Below are positions 1 through 9,160 of a stretch of DNA of 64,000 nt, one piece after another; the stretch's first letter is position 1, and every line of letters starts with the position of its first letter. The stretch is taken from assembly GCF_029227915.1 (NCBI RefSeq), contig NC_079883.1:19096001-19160000 (forward strand), given 5' to 3'. The notes below the pieces were generated by a model. That model worked only from the letters and a program-made list of their open reading frames with translations, had not been told where the DNA came from and made no database searches. The DNA comes from Hydractinia symbiolongicarpus. Lineage: Eukaryota; Cnidaria; Hydrozoa; Anthoathecata; Hydractiniidae. Both the position numbers and the translations under genes were made by a program.

Positions 1-34
1 CTCATTTATTTAGGTAGGCTGGTGGTTGAAATAA

Positions 35-1335
35 ATGCCAATTAATCCAATATTCGAACCAGATTTTACGCCAGAGGAAGATATTCAAGAGGAGCCTGAG
101 GAGTTCAGCAGTGAGAGCAAAATTCTTAGACCCGCGCCTGATGTCAGCCTAACACCAGGACAACAAGATGCGCGTAGGCGATTAGATGTTGGGCTTGGAG
201 AACAGAATTTAGAGGAAACTGTCGACGATCTTTATGCTAAGCTTACCGAGCATTTAGGATTGCTGTCAACCGATAAAAATTATCATTATTTTAGGGTCGA
301 TGAGGGTATAAAGCTTTTTTTAGGGCGGTTACGCTGGGGAGTAAAGAATATATAGCGATAGCGCTTACGACTGCGACAGGTGAGTTAAGAGCTATTACAG
401 CTATAGAGACGGCCCTAGGACCTACGCGTGTGAAGGCCTTAGGTTTTGCCGACTATGTTACACCCAACAAAGACAGTAAAATGAGAGCTCAAAAACTCCT
501 GAATGATATTGATACAGTGGCGAATAACCCTGGTGAAATCGAGATGCTGCCGGTACTCGAGAACGTGCTCGATGACACGGAGAACCTGATCGAAGATACT
601 TCCTTTGGTGGGAATATCACAGAGCGTGAAAGAAGAGGGTTAAACCTCGAACTTCAAACGTTACATGGTAACCTCAAGCACTTGAAAGGCAAGATGGTCT
701 TTTACGACTCTCAGATCCCCGAGAGAGAAGCCAAGGTGAAAGAGCTCGAGAGCAAGAAAGCCACACCTGGGGCATCTGATGAACAGCTAGCTATCTGGAA
801 CAGGGATATAGCCAACGCCAAGGAAGACCTGGAACAACTACGTGATCAAAAAGAGGCTACTGCAAAAGCGCACGGTTTATTATCACCGACACTCAGAGCC
901 AGCTGCTACACATTAAAGACACATTAATAAAAAATCGCAGGGGATGATAAAACTTTGGTTGAAAAGCTCAAGATTCTCTTCAAGAACAAGGCTTGACTAT
1001 AGCGAGTATCATCTCAGCCGTGGGGTTACTGATATCAACCCTGGTCCTAGCGCTCACGGGTGGTGGGGCAGCAACAGGTGCAGGAGGAAGTGGTGGTAAC
1101 AAAGGTTTCGTTCAAAAACAATTGGAGAGACAATTGGAAATTTTCAAAGTACCTTGCTGGCAAAGCGGGAGCTGCCCTCCCAGGGATCATCGGTACCATC
1201 GTATCGTTCTTTTTTCGTGTAGCCGCCAAGATTGTGGAGTATGTAGCGAGGCATCTGTATTTAGCAATTGCAGGAGCCGTAGGGATTGTAGTGACTTATG
1301 TGAGTAATAGGAGGAATAAGGCTGGGAAGAAATAG
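35..1335 (+). pseudogene. Polinton coiled-coil/membrane protein, left copy, broken
   Basis: I recognise this as a gene that travels with invertebrate Polintons, but its function is not known to me. It starts at ATG 35 in the context ATAAATG. An acidic N-terminal part includes the stretch LGEQNLEETVDDLYAKL. After a frame change near 340 comes a block with TGELRAITAIETALGPTRVK, then a charged helical region (about 580-870) that looks like a coiled coil and begins with EDTSFGG. After more frame changes near 900-990 and near 1130 come a hydrophobic segment (TIASIISAVGLLISTLVLAL), a Gly/Ala-rich linker, and a second hydrophobic stretch containing LAGKAGAALPGIIGTIVSFF. It ends at the stop at 1333-1335, 37 bases before the end of the convergent minus-strand gene. 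The right copy is at 60782-61808 and lacks this N-terminal part. A membrane-associated virion or core protein is a guess. Confidence 0.7.
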
Positions 1336-1372
1336 TAAGTATGGAACGTTCTGGTAAGCCACTAGCTTACAT

Positions 1373-2501
1373 CTATTTTTTTAGCCAAATATATGCTAGA
1401 ATGACTCCTACTCCTAGCGTGATAACGAGAGCCTTTGTTTCCTCGTGAACAGCAGCTTCCTCGGAGGATGGTGGAGGGAAGGGTATATCATGTAGCTTTG
1501 GTATATAATGTACCTGCTTCCTTGGTATGGTAACAGCATGCGGAGCGTTAATATTAGGATTGATACCAATCTTGAAATGGTCCTGACTGATCAGGATCTT
1601 GTTGTTGTATCATTGGACATTTCCGATCCTTAGGTTCATATCTGAGGGGATCATGTAAACCCCGTATGCTACCGAGAAGTCTACCTTGGATCTCGCATAT
1701 CTAAGTACATTCTCGAATTCACTGATATCCCTACCCAGCGACGTAGGTCTAATCGCCAATTGTTCGAATGTCGTCAAGTATAGTCGTTGGGCATCAATCG
1801 CGGAGCCCTCACTCCCGATTATATTAAAGCGGGCGTTGGCTTGGCTCTCCAGAATCAAATACGCGTAGAACCTTACGCTTTGCGTTAACCTTTCAATGCC
1901 AATACGGGTTAAGCCGATCGATTTCTCGATTACTCATCTGCTCCATGATCCCTCGTCGAAATAACTAGGTCCCGCGCCAGGAAAATCTTTACGTTTGGCT
2001 TCCCACGAACTGAAAATACTCTCATTTTTCCATTCTTGCTCATTTGAAGATACACCAAATTCACGTGCTAATTGCTGGAGCTTTTGATTATTGAATGGGT
2101 TATTCAATATCTTGAAGCGGGAAGAGCCAGGCAACGATACCTCAAGATCCTCTAATATTTTTCGAATTTGGAAATAGACATGGAATCGATAAACAGCGCG
2201 AACAGAGGTAATGGAGAATTAAAGTGCTGCATTGAAATGCCGCATGCCGATGTAGCGCAAAATACCGCAAAATTCAATTGTGTCGACCAGAGGCCGAAGG
2301 GGTGGTTTTGCCAGGTATTGACCGGAGGATTACTGTGGAAAACATCTCCACGAAGATATCTGGGAATTTTAGTTTAAATGACGAGCCTTTGGCATCAACA
2401 ACGATATCCTGCTTGGTAAGGTCCGAGCCCTTGAGTCTCTCGAGATAACGCCCATGATTAGGGGCATACTTTACCAGTGGGTTATAGCTATAAATATTCA
2501 T
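1373..2501 (-). pseudogene. Polinton structural-type protein, left copy, broken
   Basis: The start is ATG 2501, giving MNIYSYNPLVKY, which matches MNMYSYNPKAKY in the right copy (start 63150). The middle is readable through IFRFHxY-like and QLAREFGVSS segments. The second half carries FENVLRYARSKVDFSV and VYMIPSDMNLRIG, close to the right copy. A hydrophobic C-terminal tail (LVITLGVGVILAYIW) ends at a TAG at 1373-1375. There is at least one frameshift between 2274 and 2140, a TAA near 2220, and an in-frame TGA near 1930 where the related gene family has Trp. It probably encodes a virion structural protein with a C-terminal membrane anchor. The role is inferred from Polinton context, not from a motif. 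Confidence 0.7.
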
Positions 2502-2518
2502 TCTTTCTTTAAAGAAAG
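2502..2518. promoter_or_regulatory. Palindromic bidirectional start region, left copy
   Basis: The divergent ATGs at 2501 (minus) and 2519 (plus) are separated by 17 bases. TCTTTCTTTAAAGAAAGA is a perfect 18-bp palindrome covering the gap. The sequence differs from the right copy but keeps the T-run/A-run symmetry and the position. Confidence 0.5.
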
Positions 2519-2870
2519 ATGCGACAGCTGTATGGACAAACCTACGATTTTTGAGGACTACCTAGGGCAGGATACTAAGATCGCTCTCAAGGCTATTAGC
2601 ATTCGACCTACATGATTGAATATATATAGCAACAACGATTTTACAATACGCAAAGTAGGACCTGATCAGACGGTTACCAGAATTGAAATCATGAATGTCC
2701 TGTATAAGATTGAAGATATCGCGGCCATCGGCAATACCTAGGCACAGGGCAAGATACAACTTTTTGTCCTTAAAAATGGACTATGCAGGCTACGTGTTAA
2801 TAACGGATATACTGTAGTGATTTATCGACAACTGCAAGAGCTCTTGGGTCTAAAGTATAAAGAAGCAATT
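2519..2870 (+). pseudogene. Polinton minor-capsid-type protein, left copy, truncated
   Basis: This aligns with the N-terminal 115 or so residues of the plus-strand gene at 63169. Shared blocks are PTIFEDYLGQDT, the RIEI..LY.IED core, LFVLKN.LCRL and RQLQELLGL. The ATG at 2519 gives MRQLY, matching MEQLY in the right copy. A short deletion with frame loss follows, and reading resumes at 2532. In-frame stops lie near 2612 and 2740. Similarity to the right copy ends close to 2870, where the recombinase-like sequence begins, so the gene was cut by a rearrangement. The likely role is a minor capsid (penton-like) protein, inferred from Polinton gene content. Confidence 0.7.
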
Positions 2871-3450
2871 GATGGTGTTTGGTTAAGACCTGAAACGAGA
2901 ACGCAGTATCGAGAAGAAATTAATATTGGGAACCGAATCACTTTTCAAGAAGGAAAAGGTGACCGTCAAGTCCCTGTCTTCATTCCACCAGACGTGATAT
3001 CTGCTTTATTTTCTATGTGACAAAGATATCAGGGAGCAATGTGATGTTGATCCAGGCAACGAGTACGTTTTTTCATCCACACATGGCAGTGATAATCATG
3101 TTTCTGGGTGGCATGCTTTAATGCTTTGTTGCAAGAAAGCAAATCTTCCTGGACATATCAATGGAACGTTAAATCGTCATAGAGTTTCCTCACTCATTGG
3201 CGCTCTGGGTCTTCAGGAATCGGAACAACAGCTTGCATTCGATCACTTTGGGCACAGCGGAGATGTTAACAAAAATATCTACCAAGTGCCACAGGCCAGT
3301 TGCCTAGTACTGACAAGTACCTTCAGTTGATTGATAGCGGACTTGATAATAGGACGCTTCTTAAAAAGTTAAATGAAAACCTTCCAAAAACGTCGAGTCC
3401 AATCCGGTCCTGTTCAAAGGTCAGAAAGAGAATGTTGAAACTAAAAGGTG
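2870..3450 (+). pseudogene. Tyrosine-recombinase-like C-terminal remnant
   Basis: Two overlapping reading frames together carry the C-terminal half of a recombinase-like domain. The first, to 3018, ends in a basic segment followed by VPVFIPPDVISALF. The second, from about 3020 to 3330, contains STHGSDNHVSGWHAL, then RHRVSSLIGALGL, and finally FDHFGHSGDVNKNIYQ. The RHR motif followed by GHS and a Tyr about eight residues later fits the catalytic C-terminus of tyrosine recombinases (H..R ... GH ... Y). A frame change near 3015 and another near 3300 break it. A similar protein occurs, as I recall, in cnidarian and mollusc genomes as an uncharacterised mobile gene. It is fused directly to the truncated Polinton gene. 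Whether it came from a Crypton-like or another element cannot be decided here. Confidence 0.5.
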
Positions 3451-4697
3451 GGTCTTTTTTATATGAACAAAATATAGAGAATTATTTTTATATAAATATA
3501 AGCAACTGAGTTGCTAAGGAATGCGGCTGAATTTTATGTCAAAAAATAAGCTGCTGTTGAGCAACTGGGTATGTTTAAAATTTGAAACGTTAAGCAACTG
3601 AGCGTTAAATCTTATTCTATCTTTTTAAGTATAAAAAGCTTTTGTAGGAATGAGTAATAATATAAAAAGTGCAAAAATAAGCTAATTTCGCTTGGCTTGA
3701 TGCGGAAGTCTAAATTTTATTGAGAATAATTGAAAAATAGCATTCTTACCTCGTTTGTTCCCGTTTCTCCCACTTTCTGCGTGATTGTTAAAGAGAACCG
3801 TCACAAGTAGTGTATTCTGTTTCAGTATTAGGTAGCGGAGAAGAGGGTGATTCAGAAGAGTTATAAAATAATGATGTCCGCCCGGAAAAAAAGTATTAAT
3901 TCAAACAGGTCATTCTCACTTCTCAGTTTTTAATATAGCTCCAGATTACTTTTGATAAAATTTTTGAAAAGAACCGTTACAAAGAGTTTATTATGTTTCA
4001 CCATTGAATAATAAAGGAGAGAGTGAATCCGAAGAGTCATAGAAAGTCTTGCCGAAAAAACTTTTGATTCGAAAAAGTTTGTGTCTATTTTTGGATTGTA
4101 AAAATTCAGAAAATTAGTTTAGGTTAGTCAAGACATTCCACTTGATCCAGAATTTTTTTATTTTTTTCTGTACTTTTTGCGTACTTGTCAAAGTGAACCA
4201 TTACAAAAAAATTATTGTGTTTCAGCATTACATAGTAGATTGGAAGGTGGAGCGGAAGAGCAGAATGCTCATCTATCTATCTATCTTTCACCAAAAATAT
4301 TAAGCCTCAAAAATTTCCTCCTTAAATAAAAATTTATGAATAATTAATTAGTTCTATCGAATATAGCTTTAGTTTTACGCGCTTGCGAAAGAGTAATGGT
4401 TATAACAACAAAGATGGCGCATAAAGTAAAATCTCCGATCTCCATATAGTGTCCCACCTCAAGAGCTTTAACTTCTGATAGCATTTTCGCCTCTTTCGCC
4501 TCTCTTTGAAACTTTAACACGAGCTTTGTAAATCTACAGTTTGAAAAGGGTGTGCAAAATCTTTTCATTTTTTGACAATGGCTAAGTGCAGCATGATACG
4601 TTAATGAGATTTCTTTCAAAACAAACAAATGGCAATTGTGAGAAAAATATAAAGAACTAAAAGTTTTCTGCACACCCTTTTTGACACATTAACTTAA
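3451..4697. repeat. AT-rich stretch with a degenerate three-copy direct repeat
   Basis: No convincing gene is visible. Three diverged copies of one segment start with GAACC(G/A)T.AC at 3795, 3971 and 4195, spaced 176 and 224 bases. Each continues through TGTTTCA.CATT and a purine-rich GAAGAG block. Upstream of the first and third copies the motif CTTT.TGCGT..TTGT also repeats. A short ATCT microsatellite lies near 4270. An open frame of 109 codons on the minus strand at 4344-4673 has no recognisable domain and I do not call it a gene. Confidence 0.5.
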
Positions 4698-4821
4698 AGG
4701 CTGAAATACACTATCATTTTTCAATGATCATTTTTTAATGATACATTCCAATGACGTTAAAAATGGCAAATTTTGGCGCAAATACACTATCATTAAAAAC
4801 ATGAAACTTGAGCATGTTTTC

Positions 4822-5071
4822 TTTGCAACATGGACTCTGAAGAAGAAATAGCAGCTGCCGTTGTTGTATGTTATCAAAAAATATAGTCAAACGTAGAAAA
4901 AGAAAGTACAGAAGTGTATGGATGAAGCCGTGGTTAAATAGGCGAACTGAACTTGACATCTACAATACTACAATACCAAGAGTATACGCGATTTTTAAGA
5001 AGCCGCGGAATATTTTTGATGAGCTCCTTAATCTCATAGAAGTTGACATTGAGAAAAAAACAACGCATTAA
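4822..5071 (+). pseudogene. Harbinger transposase N-terminal fragment
   Basis: The reading starts with MDSEEEIAAAVVV in one frame and changes frame near 4865. It then runs KRRKRKYRSVWMKPWLNRR, then a YNTTIPRV segment and RNIFDELLNLIE, and stops at 5069-5071. A basic run, then W..PWL.RR, then a (F/Y)...LL segment is the usual N-terminus of Harbinger transposases. Beyond the stop, another frame shows LAATLKFLSCG, which resembles the next block of the family. The DDE domain is absent. The fragment lies inside the inverted-repeat element, as expected. Confidence 0.65.
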
Positions 5072-5329
5072 CGAGACCCAATTCGTGTTAAAGTCAAACT
5101 AGCCGCAACTTTGAAGTTTTTATCATGTGGGATATCCCACAAGCTGGGCTGGCTTCTCCAAATCTCATTAAAATTTTCAGTCGCTTCTTGCGTCTTCATT
5201 CTCGGGTGAATTATCTTGTTTAAATCTTTGTTTTCAACTATGTTTACACCCAAACCTATATCGCGTGCAACAAACACGTGTGCGAAAACAATGGTTTCGA
5301 TTTAAAACAATAGAAAAAAAATGTCATTG

Positions 5330-5367
5330 AAAAATTAAAAGTTGAACATGTTCAACTTTTAATTTTT
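5330..5367. repeat. 38-bp perfect palindrome inside the Harbinger element
   Basis: The two 19-base arms are exact reverse complements with no spacer. The centre is GAACATGTTC and the arms are A/T-rich outward. It lies between the transposase remnant and the right terminal repeat, where it could extrude a cruciform or be left over from an internal deletion. Confidence 0.9.
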
Positions 5368-5482
5368 AAGGATCATCGGAAATGAGAGTGTAAAAAATGA
5401 CATTTTTTTCTGTATACACTGTCATTTTTCAATGATAATTGGAAAATGATCATTGAAAAATGATAGTGTATTTCAGCCTTAA

Positions 5483-7617
5483 GATTGTTTTAAAGCAGAG
5501 GTCAATGCAAAATCATGAGTATGGAAAAAGCTGGAGATTTTGAAAGCTAGCTACTTATTTTCTTCTTTATTGCATATTTATAAATAAGTATTCTGCTGCC
5601 TTGGCAAATTAAAAAATTAAACAAAACTGTTTCTATATGCCTAAAAGCCATTTTTTTATGAAATATATGATAAAGAAAGTTCATATTGATATTACACTGA
5701 CTGGAAAATCCATTTGTTTGAAAGGCTAGAAAAGGGTTATTGCCACCTTAACGGACAAGTGATCACCCTTATCAAAAGAAATTACCTTATACATTTTTTG
5801 ATTTATTGCGAAGGGACAACAGACTTGAAATTCGCCGAAAATTAACCTTGCAAAGAAAAGTAATGTTTGCGTGACGTTTTTTTTATCAAAGATGGTGTTT
5901 TAGTGGCGGGAGTTTGTGAGAGCGTTTTACTGGATTTTTGTAGCTAGGGCTACTTGCAGCTACACCGTAGAACTCCAGGATAATACAACGCTTGTGGCTT
6001 TCTAGTCATTTTGTGGTGTATGATACATATAGTAAAAACTACAGCACTTATATAGAATAATTTACATTAGCTGCAAAAGTAACAAATGAAAGGATGGACC
6101 TCAACAAGTCAAATGCTTGGAGTCAATAATATGAGGGCAGGACGCCATTGGAGTGTTCCCAAAAGGATATGGAAAATCTTTAATTTTTCAAGTGTTGTCA
6201 TCAGAAACAATGACAAAAAATTTTCAATACATAAGTTCACAGTTTCAGTAACCATTGTTTAGATAAATCTTTCTATTATTACAACATTCTTATTAAGAAT
6301 TGAAAAAACTGTAAACAATTATGAATTGGGAGGGCTCTAACCATAAATAAAAGTGAAATAATTTTTTGTGAAATATTGCGAAAAAAAAGTTATATACATT
6401 TTCTTCAAACATGTTTTAAGTAGGATTATTGGCAATAACATACTAAATGTTATGTCGTGAGACTAATTATTTAGAAAATGAGAAATATTCATAATGTCCA
6501 TGTTCAAAGCCTTATTAAATTCACTCTGTTCACTTCCTTTTTTAATACAGAAAATGAGCGACAACTTGAACTGTGAAGAGGTTATTGTCATTGTAGTTAC
6601 TTGTTTAAATGCAATTATTAAAAATCAAGTGAATTTTCTCGAAAAAATAGGAATAACTTGCGACATATTACGTGATTTCAATTTTGAAGAGAATCCTGTA
6701 AAGATGTTGTTTAAGGATCTTTGTCTTTGTCTTTCTTATTTGGATATTGGATATTGAATGGTCATTGCGACTTCATATTTTGCCATCCAAAGGCAATTTT
6801 GTGTGGGAGAGAAAGGTATTTAATAAAAACAGAAAATGTCAAAGCTTGTGTTATCGATGAGGCTTATTACTTGGACACATGTATATATATACAAGAATAA
6901 TTTCTCTGATAAAGTAATGTTAACTGTAAAATGCTATTATGTAGCTATATATAAATTAACAAAGGCAAGAATATCTTGTCACACAGCCACCGGAACAGGT
7001 AAAATAGTGATTAAAATGAAACATTATGTCATACTTGGAATAAGAATCCTAACAATAATATCTGTCGATCCAAACAGAAAAAAATGTTTACCTATGCAGA
7101 AAAAAAAAGTTGGTGAGGAACGCATTGAAAACAGCAAACTTCAAAATATTATATGTTGTGGTTTAAGGTTTTTGGATATATTTACAACTTTCCTATAAAA
7201 AATGTATTAAATAAACACATGTACATTAAAAACTAACATTTGTTTAATTGTGGAACACACCACAATCAAAGACTATGCAGAACCAAATTCTTCTTAAAGT
7301 TGCAAAAGAAGATTCGAACGTTTGCACTATTATAGCAACCTCTGCACCTCTGGAACCTTCAACAGTTTTTAGAGGTTAATATGTCTACGCTGTCGTTGGG
7401 TCATCTAAAGAATCTGGTCAAGTTTTATTTTTTTTTCATCATATAGTAGTTTTAACATTTAATCCTTTTATTGTTGCATATATCGATCATTATTTATGAG
7501 TACATAAAGTTTGTAATCATAATATTTTTCAAAGATGTAACTTAGTTTGGTGGTCATTCTTACCTATTAGCTATTATCCTATCGGAATGGTCTCCAGTCT
7601 ATTAGGGCGAATAAATA
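5483..7617. other. AT-rich DNA with no clear gene
   Basis: I see no recognised gene. A small open frame at 6555-6757 follows a polypyrimidine tract and TTTAATACAG, which could be a 3' splice site, and reads MSDNLNCEEVIVIVVTCLNA; nothing identifies it. Near 6840-6900 one frame reads VKACVIDEAYYLDT, which resembles a Walker B segment, but it is closed by stops on both sides. A segment at 5870-5930 has TGACGT and GGCGGGA motifs of a kind found in promoters, without other support. The end of the stretch (7566-7617) reads like the tail of a retroposed element before the CTTG repeat. Confidence 0.35.
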
Positions 7618-7699
<82 letters not shown>

Positions 7700-7703
7700 T
7701 ACA
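7618..7703. repeat. (CTTG)n microsatellite with (CTTA) end
   Basis: About 19 perfect CTTG units are followed by a few CTTA units. The tract directly follows GGGCGAATAAATA. A poly(A)-signal-like AATAAA just before a short tandem tail is typical of the 3' end of some LINE and SINE families, so the repeat may mark an old retroelement tail. Confidence 0.9.
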
Positions 7704-8127
7704 TATACACTGATAGATATATCGGACCACTGCTCAGACCCACTTTACCGGGACCAGTGTAATACTCAATTTAGCTGTGCTAACAAGTATCGCCTGTAGT
7801 TAAAATAGTACGTTATACTGTTGAAAGCTTATATGCGTCCATAAAGTGTATTAAATATAACGCATTCTGGTGTGCCGATAAATACTGACAAAAAAGTTGG
7901 ATAAATTGTTTCGTAGATACTTGCCGGGACTAACTTCTAAGTAATAAAAAACAGGAAAAAGGCATATTTTGCTTATTTTCGATATACCAGATAGCGTCGG
8001 CGGTAATAAGACAAATTTTTTTAACATAGATAACCTGACTCTATTAGTTCAAATTGGTTTCTGTTTCCCATTTTGGCGCAATTTATGCTATTTCTTGCAT
8101 ATATTCGAACAATATTTATTGAACAAT
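7704..8127. other. AT-rich spacer, nothing recognised
   Basis: No gene, terminal repeat or RNA is visible between the microsatellite and the satellite array. The base composition matches the left flank. Confidence 0.5.
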
Positions 8128-9160
8128 ATTTATTTTTATCTTTTTAATTTGAACAGCTACTTAATCAATTCTTCTTGTCAATGCTTATGATAAGTCGGTA
8201 CCGACCACGTGGAACTCATTTAGTATACGCAATTCTGGATCAAAATTAAAAGCAACTCACAATGAAATGATAAATTTGTCAGCATCAATTGTCGTCATAA
8301 CTCTTTTGGTTCTAATTGGTCGCTAGGCAACAAATTGTGCTTTAAAAGCTATTTTTGTGTCTTTTGCAAACCACTGGGCACGCCCGCGATTAACTTTTCA
8401 AGGAGAGGTTATTAAGGCAGTTTTATGTTCTGGGTTCAACAGCTACTTACTCAATTCTTCTTGAATTTGTCAATGCTTATGATGAATCGGGACCGACTTC
8501 TATATGATCTCAATTGTATATAAATTTCTTAATACTTGTGGTAAGTCGGGACCGACCACGTGGAAGTCACTTAATAGACGCAATTCTTTGTAAGATTCGT
8601 TAATTAAAAGCAACTCACAATGAAATGACAAATTTGTCCCGCGTTAAAAAGAGGTCATTAAGGCAGTTTTATTTCTATTTTCTGGATTCAACAGGTACTT
8701 AACCAATTGTCCTTGAATTTGTTAATGCTTATGGTAAATCAGGACCGACCACATGGAACCGATTGTCATGGAAAGCAATATTCCTTATGACTCTTAAACT
8801 GTTCAAAGAGAGGTCATTAAGGCAGTTTTATTTTATGTTCTGGCTTCAACAGCTACTTAATCAATTCTTCTTGAATTTTTTAATGCTTATGGTCAATCGG
8901 GACCAACCACTTGGAACGCACTTAATAGACGCAATTCTTTGTAAGTGCCGTTAGATTAAAAACAACTGATAATGAAATGACAAATCTGTCAGCAGCAACT
9001 CTCCCCATGACTCTTTTGGTTCTAATTAGTCTCGGGGCAACAAATTGTGCTTTAAAAGCTATTTTTGTGCCTTTCCAAACAACTGGGCACGACCGCGTTA
9101 ACTTTTCTAAGAAAGTTTATTAAGGCAGTTTTATTTTTATGTTCTGGATTCAACAGGTAC

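Larger units (their letters stand above)
1..2870. mobile_element. Left Polinton (Maverick) fragment, decayed
   Basis: Three adjacent broken genes match, in order and orientation, the three genes at 60782-63840 of the larger Polinton on the right: a coiled-coil/membrane protein (+), a structural-type protein (-) and a small capsid-type protein (+). In ungapped stretches the two sets share very roughly 65-70% of residues by eye, so this is a separate, diverged insertion and not a recent duplicate. The fragment enters from beyond the left edge and stops abruptly near 2870, inside the third gene, where unrelated recombinase-like coding sequence begins. No terminal inverted repeat is visible. Confidence 0.85.
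4698..5479. mobile_element. PIF/Harbinger-type DNA transposon, internally deleted
   Basis: The element is 782 bp. Its ends are inverted: the first 37 bases, beginning AGGCTGAAATACACTATC, are repeated exactly in reverse complement at 5443-5479. The flanking trinucleotide TAA is present on both sides (4695-4697 and 5480-5482), which fits the TWA target duplication of PIF/Harbinger elements. Inside is a remnant of the transposase N-terminus (4822-5071). No DDE catalytic part is visible, so the copy cannot move by itself. A perfect 38-bp palindrome lies at 5330-5367. An alternative is a MITE family that happens to carry a coding relic. Confidence 0.85.

Noticed and set aside
4344-4673. 109-codon minus-strand open frame
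   Set aside because: It has no recognisable domain, its composition is like the surrounding AT-rich DNA, and it ends close to the Harbinger element with no supporting context.
6836-7198. 120-codon open frame and a nearby Walker-B-like segment
   Set aside because: The motif is in a different frame, closed by stops, with no Walker A partner in place. I treat it as chance.
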